Positions 1-12,000 are shown, counted from the stretch's first letter. The stretch: DNA of 64,000 bases from Tethya wilhelma (GCA_964030475.1 CAXIPT010000002.1:11664118-11728117), one strand, 5' to 3'. A program made the numbers and translations. The notes: a model not told the origin generated them from the sequence alone.

Positions 1-165
1 CAATATGACCGAAATTTGAAAGACTTGGATTTGAATCCCAGCTAGATCTCAACATTTTCCCCATGAATATTTTACACAAATCCCCATGCCCCACAAACAC
101 CTAGGGACTGAACATAACAAGTTACATACAAGTTAATGTGTGTCACATTGTACGCACATACTCAC

Positions 166-1697
166 TTTCATTTTCAATTCAGCATGCCCGTTGATGTAAT
201 CAATGAGCTTGAAATAGTTTGAAAACTGTGCATCAATCTCCTTCTGTGTGTCCCACCTGAAGTCATCCCCAAGGGGAACTAGGAGGACATTGCTTCGATA
301 GAGTTCAGCCTTCTTCCGATATTGATCTGTCAGTGTCTCAGCTCTGAATTGTCAGTGAGGAAGGGCAGACACACACAAAACTATGACAATTCCCTACCCC
401 TCCAGCATAGCTTACATCAGAAGTTGAAGGAACAGAGACATAGCACAATGTATGTACACTATGTACGTGTAACTACAGTCTAGAAGTATTGAGGAGCTAG
501 AATAGGTAAGGGTTGTCAGTAAAACACACTCAATATTGTGTACATGTGAACCTAAATGCACAAGTTGCAAGCTGTCTAATGGCAGTGTTACAGTACAAAA
601 TTTTATTTTATTTTGCAATATACTTTTTGTAGTCCTGATGGACTGAACATGCAATCAACACGGAGTGCTAATGGCTCTTTCTCAGAAACAAAACAGAAAT
701 ACAAGATGGAAAGAGCTATATACACGTTCATGGAGCAAATGCATCGCCATGGTAACCTCACCTTTCTTTGACGTTACCCTCATTGATGACCTGGGGGCGG
801 ATCTTCCAAGGACAGGTCACCTTGTTGCCTTTGAGACGCTTGAAATCAAACTGGCAGCAGATCTACAGTAACAGAGAATGGAGGAGAAACATGGACACAC
901 GCACACACTCCTTCATGATTGCATTTCAAAGAAGAAATTTGCAGGAAAGAGTGGGAACAAGGCTAAAATTACCATAATATAAAGGTATTCTTATTTAGGG
1001 AAACAAATTTCATTCACTCTCTGAAAATGTACGTTTTCACAGATTTATGGTAATTTTCAAACAAACAAACAAAAATTCTCTATAATTATGGTATTTCAAA
1101 GAAACAAAATTCAAACACATTTGCGTGCATAAATTTTTTTTCCACCCTCAACATTCAACCTACCTTAGGATCTGGTCCACAAGTATGTGGCACATCATAG
1201 CTATAGAATGGCATCATGTGAGTGAGGATGGTGGTGTCGGAGCCACTATGGTCCCACTGCTGGGTCCAGCCAAACTCGAGGAACTTGTTCTTGGCCAGGT
1301 GTTTCTTCATGGCGTAGTGGACACGCTGTATCATCATGGCTTCCAGACCCATCTGGGAGAGAAGGTAGGCCATGGTGGGCGTGTAACCGAAGGGGTCGTT
1401 AGCCCAGCCGGAATGAGGGATTACCCCTGGTAATTAAGAGACAATGAGTTTCAAAAGATAAATTAACAGCAGTGTACAAGTGGGAAGAGGTGGAACCTAG
1501 CTTCACTCCCAGGCTCTCTCTCCTTAGCGGATACTCAGTGGTTAAAGGGAAGAAAGAGAATTAGAACTAGGCTTAGTACCGGGGAGGTTTTCTTTCATCC
1601 AGAGGTGTCTGCAAAGTAGTGGGTGTTGGCTTCATCGTTCATCACCCAGCCTCCAGTCACAATTCTCAAGTTGACCATTTTGGATGAGACTATGGAG

Positions 1698-1732
<35 letters not shown>

Positions 1733-1759
1733 GTTGTGTTTTGGGGTTTGGNATGGAGT

Positions 1760-1794
<35 letters not shown>

Positions 1795-2544
1795 AATACA
1801 ACTGGGCAACCAATATTTGTACATTACACCCTAACATCATTCACCAAGCCAAACAGATGACCTGGTATCTACATCTATTTGCTGTAAACATGCCCATTGG
1901 TCCCACAATCTAAAGTCTATCTGGTTTGAGAATGCCTCTAGAAAAAATTGAAATAAGATATCCGACCAATTTTAAAATTTCAAGACATCATTGGAAGGCC
2001 CTCATTCCCCCCATTTTTTTTATTGCATTTTCAGCTTCCTACGCCTTACCAGTCAAAAGTTAGCTATTTTGTCCCATAAGAAAAGTATTGCATGTACCTC
2101 ATTATTTCACTTCTGGCGCATTCTCAAAGCAGATGGACTTTAGTACAGTGTAGATACATAGATAGCCTTGTCCCAGGCACTGTTTCCTATGCATTTTAAG
2201 GGCTAAGTACATGTAGATTGTATGCTTCTCCATTCTGTACACAAAATGTTGACTGGACCTGCTACTCTTGCAAGTAAGCCAGAAATTTTCCACTCGAACA
2301 AAACCTCTGATTTTGTATATACACATGCAGACTCCTATCAGACCTGAGAGAACTAACTTTCAACGTACGTTTTGAACTTCTCCCGCTTCTGCTGACTCTG
2401 CTCTTTCCACCACAGGTCAAGGTACTGAGATCTCAGCCCAGATAAACTTGCGTTTCTTGTCCTGTGAGAGAGCATCTGTCATGAGAGTGAGGATGTTACG
2501 AGTCTGACGTTTATAATAGTCCTCAAAGGTCCGCAACCAACCTA

Positions 2545-2581
<37 letters not shown>

Positions 2582-2885
2582 TACACAGTAGTACAGTTTG
2601 GGCAAGAAATTAGTATCTTGCGGTGCCTAACTTTCGTGAATGTCTCTCATCAAAGATTCATGCGAAAGTTAAACCATCGTGAAAGTTTCCCGCTATACAA
2701 TAGAATACTGACAGTGGTAGTTTGTAATGGTAGTACAGTACTGTCCTGGATCATTGTGTGAATGTGGTACAATAAACACATTCAACATTTCCATATTATC
2801 TTTCGAGTACGAAATGTCAAATCCTTGCTTCCAAACACCTCCATTGGCATTGTCAAAAGGAAGCTCATCCATAATGTCTGATATC

Positions 2886-2969
<84 letters not shown>

Positions 2970-3852
2970 NAAACAGTATTGTATCAGTGTATAATCAATC
3001 GAACCAGATGTGACACTAATGTACTTCTGCATTCCACACAATGAGTGTCTCACTCTCAATTCTAAAGCCTAATGTCTAAACCTAATACACTGAAGCAACT
3101 ACAGTCTACAGTACGTACAGTAATAATTTAATTATCATATTAACATACAGTATATACCTGGATATCAACGTTGCCAGATTCTGGTTGCGTGGAAGAGAAC
3201 ACACACTCAGGTGCATCTCTGGAAACATGTGTATACTACGTGCTTGAGGGGGTTTCATGGGTATGCCATCTTTGGAGTCTTGTAAATCGATGTTGTAGTG
3301 ACTTCTGATTCTGATGGGTCCACATCTGGCTGGGGGTTCCAGTCACTGTGATTCTTCTGCTGCTGAGACTGGTTCAAAGAAGGGTCTGGCACATCTTTGA
3401 CTTCAGGCATATGAGGGGCCCCAGGGCTGTATGAAATTTGTGTGTGTGAGTACAGTTTAATTTGTTTCACAAGTCTGAGTGGGAGTAGGTGTTAGCTATG
3501 TTTCAGACTAGAACTAAAAAGCTAACATTTTCATGCTCTAATTAAGCTTGAATATATCCATGCTTAAACTTAGCTAAGAAGAGCACTTTTTTAGTTTAGA
3601 CCTCTCACAACTAGGTCCCTGTATCTCTGAGCAAACCATACAAATTATGAAAATCTATGTGCACATAAACTCAGCTGAGCCTACCACTGAGACTGTCCGG
3701 GGTTGTGATGCCATTACGGCTGGTTATTGCTTAGAGAAGAAATACAACAGTCCCAGAGCTCCTAACAGGAGAAGCACTGCTGCAGTGAGCGAGAGACCTT
3801 TCCTCAAGGCAAACCGCCTCAACAACAGTCTGAGGCAAGTTGCGACGACCAT
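166..3852 (-). CDS. MAN2A: Golgi alpha-mannosidase II (GH38), 3' part beyond window, frame-disrupted
   Basis: Type II Golgi enzyme that trims mannose from hybrid N-glycans. Read on the minus strand, the proposed first exon (start 3852) encodes a short basic tail and a hydrophobic anchor ([18 protein letters not shown]). Exons then match the GH38 catalytic domain: [10 protein letters not shown] and VPHSHNDPG (about 2746-2880), [13 protein letters not shown] (2440-2555), [17 protein letters not shown] (about 1600-1670), [18 protein letters not shown] keeping the nucleophile Asp, then [19 protein letters not shown] (1164-1426), [16 protein letters not shown] (762-862) and [14 protein letters not shown] (166-343). 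The family assignment is strong. Oddities: the reading frame breaks near 1669 and 2425, about eight codons are missing near 1606, the 5' exons (3.15-3.85 kb) cannot be joined cleanly, and the intron at 2745 would start with GA. Either the consensus is poor here or this copy is a pseudogene; AP3S next door shows similar breaks, which favours consensus error. Confidence 0.85.
1910..2146. mobile_element. CTAAAGTC-family MITE, copy 1
   Basis: Terminal inverted repeats of about 26 bp (CTAAAGTCTATCTGGTTTGA and, inverted at 2121-2146, CTAAAGTCCATCTGCTTTGA). About 80% similar over its length to the copy at 36831-37080. In a MAN2A intron; no ORF. Confidence 0.8.
2887..2969. repeat. (GA)n microsatellite ending in lone N
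   Basis: About 41 GA units ending in a single N at 2970, immediately upstream (minus-strand sense) of a MAN2A exon. Confidence 0.95.
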
Positions 3853-4002
3853 CTTTCTGCATCTGAATTAAAAATTCAATTTTACTTCGCTTGAAATGGA
3901 ATAAAAGTGGGTGTTTATACGGTATGTCATGGGACCGAAAGATTTGGTGCGCTTCTATTAGAAATTGTCCAATTGAGAGACAAAAAGTGCAAGGTCTCAA
4001 AG
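3853..4002. promoter_or_regulatory. Divergent promoter between MAN2A and AP3S
   Basis: Only 150 bp separate the proposed start codons of the two genes, which point away from each other. No TATA box is obvious. A shared promoter is inferred from spacing alone; both products act in Golgi/endosomal traffic. Confidence 0.4.
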
Positions 4003-5240
4003 ATGATCAAAGCCATTCTGGTATTCAACAACCAGGGGAAACCTCAGGCTGTCCAAATTCTACGTACACTTATGTAAGTTACTGCTTATGAGCAGCAAGA
4101 ACTAGAACAGATAACAAGAGCAACTGTGCTCGGTACATGTGGCTAGGGATATTACCTATTGTTTGCTTTGTGTATCATAGACTGAAGATCAGGACAGGCT
4201 ATCATCAAAGAGGTCTACCACATGGTCTCAAGAAGAGATGAAAGTGTGTGCAACTTTTTAGAAGGCCCCAAAAATCCCGACAGTGCACTTAGGTATGACA
4301 CAATATACACTGTGAAAAGGGGGTGTCTTAGCAACAGCTATGTCTAGTGCATATATTCGCATGTTCCTTATTTTGTATGTGCAAATGCATACAGTGTAAT
4401 AGGTGGTGATTTTAGACTCATCTACCGTCATTATGCTACCCTCTACTTTGTCTTTTGTGTCGACTCAGCGGAAAGTGAACTAGGCATCCTTGATCTGATA
4501 CAGGTATCATTGAGTTTCATTTCAGAATATTACAACTAGCACTTCATACATAATTGTATGCATGTACCATCATTCCAGTGTATACCTTATTGAGCTGGCT
4601 ATTTTGTTAATACATGTCATGTGAGTACAACTGTAGTACTATGAGGTTTCATGGACTCGCATGTCATGACCATTGGCACCTCAATATCTACCACTAATGG
4701 TAGCATCACTCATCCGTACAATTGGTAACACACTTACACACACCACGTACACACACACACACACACACACAACAACCACACACACACACACACACACATG
4801 TTCATAGCTTGTTTGTTCTTCTCTCACTCATATACACACATAGGTGTTTGTTGAAACTCTTGATCGTTGTTTTGAGAACGTGTGTGAGCTGGATCTCATT
4901 TTCCATGTGGACAAGGTCCACAACATCCTTCAGGAGATCTGTATAGGAGGCATGGTCCTCGAGACCAATATGAGTGAGATACTGACACACATTGACGCTC
5001 AAACTAAACTAGAAAAGTCTGAGCATTCACCTACCTCTGCAATTAAGGTAAATGTTTAACCCCTTACTAGTGCATACATGTTATAGAGTCACATGAGGTT
5101 ACCATTAAAATTGATCTCTGGATGTTTCTATATAGAACACGGTGTCTTCGGCTCCTAATAAAGCTATGACAGCAGTCAAGAACATTTCAGCATCTTCTAG
5201 CATTAAACTACCGACTAAACTGCCTTCGTTCAAGTTTTAG
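4003..5240 (+). CDS. AP3S: AP-3 adaptor complex sigma subunit
   Basis: Small subunit of the AP-3 coat that sorts cargo from endosomes to lysosome-related organelles. Exons: 4003 to about 4060 (MIKAILVFNNQGKP), about 4182-4292 (VYHMVSRRDESVCNFLEG), 4421-4503 (LIYRHYATLYFVFCVDS), 4844-5048 (VFVETLDRCFENVCELDL, GGMVLETNMSEI) and 5136-5240, ending in a PSFKF tail. The internal exons match the animal sigma-3 subunit nearly residue for residue and the expected length is about 190 aa. Two frame breaks are needed in the first two exons: an extra base near 4043 (GKP to RLSKFY) and one near 4190. Because this is normally an essential single-copy gene, these are more likely consensus indels than true mutations. 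The paralogue (S1 versus S2) cannot be assigned. Confidence 0.9.
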
Positions 5241-6057
5241 CAACAACTAGAGCATAATAATAGTATTATATACTTACATATTTTCACTAATGTAATGGCC
5301 TAGGATTTGTTTTGTTGTTGTGTTTGAATTGTGTGATCTATTATAGCCTGTGGTGTTTGATAATAATTTTGGTAACAGTTGTGTACAGTGTCAATATTTT
5401 TTTATGTATACACAATTTGAATTAGTTACTCAATTGCACTGACCACCTTGCATGCCAGTTATTTTCCAAGCCACTAAAATTACCTGTGACAAAACAAAAA
5501 TATGACTCCTTTGTCTCAGAAAGGATGACATAATGAAACAAATTCCTGAATTGCATATTTAATTATTCATTGTCTGATAAACTAATAAATAATGATAATA
5601 ATCAATGACCTGCGAACCTACTCATGAATTCTGGTACTTGTGAAAAACAAACCACTGACCTCTGAACCTACTGAAGCAATTTACGTAAAATAGCCTTAAA
5701 TCTTAAAAATAAGCTTAAGTAGCTAGGGCTAGTGATTTACATTAACTACAATGACATAGTGAAACAAATTCATGAATTCTGGTATATATCTGTGGTAAAC
5801 AAAGTGATAAATATCAATAAGTTAACTCTGTGGACCCATTAATGTAAATCTCAAATAAGTAGTGTAACAATTACAATAATTCATGATTGTGCAATGACAT
5901 AGTGAAACAGATTGTGACCTGTGTACTCAAGCCATGACAACAAGGATAGCCATGACATTTCCCTCTGCATATTCAAGATCCCATGGCTATAAAAGTAGCT
6001 GCTAAATTTTGATTACTCTATGCAACAAAAATCGAGACTTCTGGAAAATCATTGGAA
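5241..6057. other. Intergenic, AT-rich
   Basis: AT-rich spacer with short imperfect repeats around 'atgacatagtgaaacaaatt' (about 5530-5910, three to four diverged copies). No gene seen. A TATA box for the next gene is annotated separately. Confidence 0.5.
5988..5995 (+). promoter_or_regulatory. TATA box of the EGF-C2 gene
   Basis: TATAAAAG lies 70 bp upstream of the ATG at 6058. The same octamer sits upstream of both NIDO genes. Confidence 0.6.
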
Positions 6058-6933
6058 ATGCAACTCAAAATGAAATCATATCACTTCTTGCTGTGTGCGA
6101 TTATCTTCGGTTTCTTCAGCTACACCAGAGGACTACCCCCCACCTCTGATGGAGACCAGAAAGCACTCTCACCTATAAATAATGCAACATCAGCACCTCC
6201 TGATGGAGACTATGACCAGTTGGATAGTACTGATGATCTGGCCCTCTCTGAGGAAGATGTGATCATGTGCAAAGACATCATTGCGCAGATTAAGGCAGCA
6301 GATGAAGAAACACAGGAGCTCATCTACAACAATTTACACGTATGTCTATTATTATTGGCTGATCAGATACATGTGTGTAGTAATAGTAGCATTGTTATCC
6401 TTTATATTCGTTCAATTCTAGTTTCATGCTTGTATTTTTCATGCATACAGGAGCACTTATCACGAGTCACAAGACAGTCTGGTTGCACCCCTGGATGCCA
6501 GAATGGTGGAGCTTGCCGTTCTCGAACATCATATTACTGTTCCTGTAGAACTGGGTATAGAGGAGACAATTGTCAATACAGGCGCGGAAGACTACACATC
6601 TTTATTGACCGTGCAACTGGACTACAGGACAGAGACATTGTTGCTGGCCGAAGTGACCCATACGTAGTTGTAACGGCACAAACCTATAGTGGACGTTCAG
6701 TAAGAAGGCAAACTAGATTCATTCAAGGAGACCATACCCCACACTGGGGTACTTGGTTGGATTTTGGGATTGACTATTGGAGGCAATACTATGTTCAAGT
6801 CTGGGATAGTGATTTAGGTCAAGATGATACTCTCTCTAGAAATCACCGATTCAGCACCGTTCGAGGAACTTTCTCAAAAATCATGACTACTAACCAAGGT
6901 GGTAGACTGTACTTTACAGCTTCATTTTCTTAG
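6058..6933 (+). CDS. Secreted EGF-like plus C2 domain protein (perforin-tail-like)
   Basis: Secreted protein. The ATG at 6058 opens a hydrophobic signal peptide (SYHFLLCAIIFGFFSYTRG), followed by an acidic propeptide-like stretch ending in a possible furin site (RVTR). Next come one EGF-like module with six Cys (CTPGCQNGGACRSR to CSCRTGYRGDNC) and a C2 domain (LHIFIDRATGLQDRDIVAG, DPYVVV, YYVQVWDSDLGQDD) with Asp residues in the usual Ca-binding loops. An in-frame 111-nt intron (6340-6450, GTATGT...ACAG) is likely; it adds 37 implausible residues if translated. The order EGF then C2 and the motif VQVWDxDxGxDD match the C-terminal half of vertebrate perforin, but no MACPF domain is present. 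Function is unknown; calcium-dependent membrane binding is inferred. Confidence 0.8.
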   Translation: MQLKMKSYHFLLCAIIFGFFSYTRGLPPTSDGDQKALSPINNATSAPPDGDYDQLDSTDDLALSEEDVIMCKDIIAQIKAADEETQELIYNNLHVCLLLLADQIHVCSNSSIVILYIRSILVSCLYFSCIQEHLSRVTRQSGCTPGCQNGGACRSRTSYYCSCRTGYRGDNCQYRRGRLHIFIDRATGLQDRDIVAGRSDPYVVVTAQTYSGRSVRRQTRFIQGDHTPHWGTWLDFGIDYWRQYYVQVWDSDLGQDDTLSRNHRFSTVRGTFSKIMTTNQGGRLYFTASFS

Positions 6934-7589
6934 AACAGTGATATAATATGGGCAAGAAAAACTGTACCAGTAACTGTAATTGTAACAATGAGTTTTATCA
7001 AGACCATAATTATAGGATGGAAATTTATCATTAATCCTGTGGTTTTGTGTAATTTAGTTATTCTTTTGTAGTGGCTTTAAAAATAAAAAAAAACAAACTT
7101 TTGTCACTAAATGTCATACAAAAACACTAAATTTGGTGAATATACATTTTATACAGCATTATTGGCAATTATAAATTTGGCTCACTATATTCAGTAGGTC
7201 AAAACCATTTTCTCATGAATTCACATGACATTCTACAGTGCATGATATCATTCTTAGAAAGCCGTTCAATCAAGAGTATAGAAATTAATTCTCTCACATA
7301 TTATTGATACAACCAAATGCACTGAGCTGTTTCACTACACAATACTCAAAACAAAGTGGGCCGGACCAAACACTATAACACTAGTGAAGGAGGGACCACA
7401 CACACCACTCCATTATGCACTCAGGGCTGTTAGGCTCTTCCCACACCACATGCAGCCAGGGCCATATCTTCATCACAACCAGCTTCCTGTCTACCTCCTA
7501 TAAAAGAACAGAGGACTGAGCAGGCAACACAAACCAAAGGACGGAAATCTCTCTTCATTGTTCACTGTTGGAGACAAACTACATCGAGG
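6934..7589. other. Intergenic with NIDO1 promoter
   Basis: No coding signal. Holds the 3' flank of the EGF-C2 gene and the proximal promoter of NIDO gene 1, with TATAAAAG at 7499-7506. Confidence 0.5.
7499..7506 (+). promoter_or_regulatory. TATA box of NIDO gene 1
   Basis: TATAAAAG lies 91 bp upstream of the ATG at 7590, matching the position of the box in front of its paralogue at 9888. Confidence 0.6.
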
Positions 7590-8838
7590 ATGTATTCCAC
7601 TCTAGTGATCTGTTGTCTAGCAGCTCTCCTTGGAGTCAGCTCTGCCCTCATCATCACCGAGCCCACTCAAGGATCTGTGCTCTTCTTCCCCTCCAACAAG
7701 GGAGGAGACAAGCTGGGAGGCTGTGATGACTGCATGACAAAGGCAATTGGACTTGATCTGAACCCAATCTACGTGGGAGGAATTGCCTACAATGCTTTCG
7801 CTGTAAGGGATCTCTCTGCAATGTCTTGTAGTGCGTGTATATATAATGTTGCACTTTTTAAGCATGTTTTTCCTTTTTCTGTCAAAATCTTCAGGTCCAC
7901 AGCAATGGTTACATCACCCTCTATGATAGTGTTGATGACAAGGTTCAAGGTTACAGCTACATCCCAGCCTATGACATCACTCAAGTCACTGGTCCACCAA
8001 TCCTAGCTGCTCTGTGGTCTGATGTCGATCTCTACTGCCCAGCTGGTCGTGAAAACAACACCGTCTTCTACGAAGAAAGTAATAACAAAGCTCTCCTCTA
8101 CATTGCCAGCACCCTTGTCATGCACAGTGTCTTCGGTCACTTTCAACCACATGACTTCTGGGACCACTACGGAGAGGAATTTGAACCACAGTCCCTTTTC
8201 ATTGTCACTTGGAACAACGTACAGCCATACGACTGCCCCGTTGAGAATGGAGAAACCAAGGTAAAGCCAGAATGCAAACCCCCCCCCCCAAAGAAAAAAA
8301 AACACAAAAAAAATGGTAAAAATATTCTTTCTCTACAGACCAACCAATTCCAGATGGTTCTCCTCACCGACAGAAGCCAGCAGAAGACCTTCATGATCGT
8401 CTTCTACCGCCACCTCACTTGGATCCAAGCCACTGGCTACACTTCAGGACCAGTCTCCTTCCCCACTGTCGGCTACAGCGATGGTTCGGGCCTTGGCTTT
8501 GGTGAAACCCTCGACCTTGGAGACTTCCCTCTCAACTACTTCATGACTGGTCGTCCTGACTACGGCATCAGGGTGTTTGACCTCTCTGGGATTCCCAACT
8601 ACATTCCTTACACACCAAACTATGTTCCTTACTCAGCAAAAGAAATGGGAGAAAAAAGTACACACATTATGCAAGGAAAACTTAAAAAATAATTTTTTCT
8701 CTCTTCTCTCTCTCCTTAGAATCTGAGGTCAAGGGTGATGCTCAAAATGTAAAAGGAGGTGCTAAGCAAAGTGCTGGGGATCACAAGGGATTTGCCCAGG
8801 AAGATATCATTATTCAGAAGTTTGCTTCCAAGTATTGA
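7590..8838 (+). CDS. Secreted NIDO-domain protein 1
   Basis: Four exons: 7590-7802, 7895-8260, 8339-8657 and 8720-8838, all with GT-AG sites. A signal peptide (STLVICCLAALLGVSSA) is followed by a NIDO (nidogen extracellular) domain: GSVLFFPSNKGGDKLGG, HSNGYITLYD, PPILAALWSDVDLYC, SLFIVTWNNVQPYDC, FQMVLLTDRSQQKTFMIVFY and GRPDYGIRVFDLSG. NIDO domains occur in nidogen, alpha-tectorin and mucin-4 and act in extracellular matrix or mucus. Here the domain makes up nearly the whole protein, with a short Pro/Tyr region and a Lys/Gly-rich tail ending QEDIIIQKFASKY. It is a tandem paralogue of the gene at 10003, with conserved intron positions. The role in this organism is unknown. Confidence 0.85.
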
Positions 8839-9091
8839 GAAGCAGGAACCATTTGAACTTTGTTTTTATTGATTTTAAATCTTTGTGTATGCATGTATGG
8901 TTTTTCGGTTTCTACTGATTGAAAAAGAAAATTTTACTTCACTCTAAAACAGTATTGGGAATGGAAAAAATACAGTGCATGCCTATTTATACCATTCTGA
9001 TAATACTTGGAATCTCCAAGGTATCTTTATAATATGAGATTGACACAAAGTTATCAGTAAACAACACACCTATACAAATCACATTGTAGTG

Positions 9092-12000
9092 TCATCCAAC
9101 TTGACCATGTTGTTGAGTGAATTCCTCGAACTTGACTAGTTCTTCCACGCTCACAGTCCTGTGACAACGTTCCAGAACACACAGAAAGTCTTTACACTCA
9201 ACATCTCGAACCCCAACCTACATACAATGACATAGGACAGAGCTCATGAGGGCCGTAAGCTAGCTCACAGCCCATAACTCCAGCAAAATTTTGAACAGCT
9301 ACAACACAGATGTTTGTCACTGTTATGTATAGGAGGCAGGCTCTGTAAAAATGTACTTTTTTTGGAAGAAATATTTGCAAGGGAACAAGGTTATAGGCTG
9401 CTATCAATGAAGAGAACCTGTTATATGTAAATGTCTTCAGCCCATTCAAACTGTTAACATTGCATACATGAGACGAGACTGTTCTAGTGGACAATATTGA
9501 GTATACGGGTAGTTTTGTATGTGACTGCCTCTAGCATTTTTGTATGCATGTGCAGCTGATAATACAGTTACTGTATTTGCAATTTGAACAGTTACAATCT
9601 AGTAATGAGTATACTATTTCCTTTGAGTTGAAGATGAGAGGTAGTTCCTATAGTTTGTAGACAAATTACTTTCTTTGGCCCTTGCATGTATTGTACGACC
9701 AAATAGCGACCAATTCTACAACTGTTGAGTACATATTTGTATCATTAGATCTCCTCCAGGACTATAAGGGGTTGGTCTACTCACTCACACTGAAAACAAA
9801 AGGGATGGACTATACTAGTAGCACAACAAATTCATATGTCACTCACTTCACAAGGGTTCTCATCTAGGGTACATCCTGTGCTCACTCTATAAAAGCCCAA
9901 ACTATATCTACTTCGTTCATTTCAACGTGAAGCTACTACAAAGGATCTTCCACTCTGCTCGCGCTGTCTCTCTCTCTCTCTCTTCTAACAGAGTGTTCCA
10001 AGATGCAATCGGTCGTGTTGCTACTGAGCCTAGCTGCTCTGTTTGGGGTGTGCAGCTCTCAGGCCACTCGTGGATCTGTCATCCTTTTCCCCTTCAACAA
10101 GGGAGGAGACAAACTGGGAGGCTGTGATGACTGCATGACAAAGGCAATTGGATTAAAACTCAACCCAATCTACCTGGACGGAATACCCTACAATGCTTAT
10201 GCAGTAAGTTCAAACCACTATTATTTATTTCTACGTAAATTGCATGTATGTGTAGCTGGATTGAGTCGATAATGTGTTTTTTGATTTTTTTGTTTTTTTC
10301 TGCCAAAATCTTCAGGTTCACAGTAATGGTTACATCACCCTCTATGATAGTGTTGATGACAAGGTTCAAGGCTACAGCTACATCCCAGCCTATGACATCA
10401 CTCAAGTCAGCGGTCCACCAATCCTAGCTGCATTCTGGTCCGATGTCGATCTCTACTGCCCAGCCGGTCGTGACAACAACACGGTCTTCTACGAAGAAAC
10501 TGACAACAGAGCTCTCATCTATATGGCCAGCACCCTCGTCATGCACAACGTGTTCAAACACTTTGGTCCTCGTGACTTCTGGGACCACTACGGAGAGGAA
10601 TTCGACCCAGAGTCCCTTCTCATTGTCACTTGGAACAACGTACAGCCATACGACTGCCCCGTTGGAAATGGAGAAAAAGTCAATGTAAGATTGCAAATGT
10701 GTGCAACTGCAATGCATGTCCTAGTGAAAAGTAGGATCTTGCTGTAAGCTCCCATTTTATTCTTTCTCCCTTACTCCAGACGAACAGATTTCAGATGGTT
10801 CTCCTTACCGACAGTCGCCAGCGAAGGACCTTCATGATAGTCTTCTTCCGTCATCTCACCTGGGTCCAAGCCACCGGCTACACTACTGGCCCAGCCTCGT
10901 ACCCCACTGTCGGTTACAGCGACGGTCAAGCCACTGGCTTTGGAGAGGATCTCGATGGAGGAGACTACCCCCTTAATTATTGGACAACAGGACGACCCGA
11001 TTATGGCATCAGGGTGTTTGAAATTTCTGGGGTTACAGCAGAAGGTAATTTTTGACAAAAGTGCTAATAATAGCATGGTTCTATATATAAAAACTCACTG
11101 CAGAAGAGGCTACTGAAACTAAAACTGAAACTGAAACTGGAACTGGAACTGAAACTAAAACTGATTGCACACCAGAGGCAGCAGCAGAAGATGGTATTGT
11201 CCACGAGGAAATCCTCATACAGGAATTCAATGAGAAAAAGAAGCACTGAGGACTAGTTTTAAAATTCTTTGAAAGAGCATTTTTAATGTTTTTTGATTTG
11301 TGTTTCTGAAGTTGTATGTACAGCTAGTTCAAAAATTTTTGCCAGCTACTATATTAGTGGTACATGCATTGGGAAACAAATGGAATATCTCTTAGGAGTA
11401 ATGCATATTTTTATTGGCCAAACCTGTTCAGGACTGAAGTCTGTTAATCTGCATTTCATAGCACCGATGTCTGATGCTGCACATGGCACAAACTTCTGCC
11501 CAGTTCCACCATTGAAAGAGACACACTTCCAGTAGCTAGACCGTTCCAGCTCTCTCACAGGCTCCAGTAAAGCATCGGCTACACAAGTGGCTATATCACT
11601 GCCAGAGAAACCTTCACTTCTACTCACAAGCACATCCCAGTCAGATGGACTCAAATTGTGCGGGGTCAGTTTTGAACCAAGATGAAGTTGAAAGAGTTGC
11701 TTCCTTGCAGTTCTGAAAAAGAGACAAAATTAAATGAGAACTTTTTCTCATAGATTCTAGTTATAGCACACCTGCAAGGTAGAGGAGCATATATCTTTCG
11801 TTGAAATCTCCTCAGGAAAGCTGAATCAAGTTCCCATGGACAGTTTGTTGCACACAGCAGCAACACTTTATTGCACTCTTCAGAACTAGCATTTGCTCCA
11901 TCCATCTAGGGAATGCATTACACACACACACACACACACAAAAAAAAAACACAAGTCAACTTAATACCACAAATTTAGCCTTTCACCATCTCCTTAGAGT

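Noticed and set aside
3731..4000. 89-codon minus-strand frame over the MAN2A first exon
   Set aside because: It is in another frame from the membrane-anchor reading and shows no family features.
6340..6450. In-frame continuation through the EGF-C2 gene without an intron
   Set aside because: The segment has good GT-AG borders and encodes an unlikely hydrophobic stretch, so it is treated as an intron.
8120..8692. 190-codon plus frame in NIDO gene 1
   Set aside because: Reads through an intron (8261-8338); the spliced NIDO model explains the locus.
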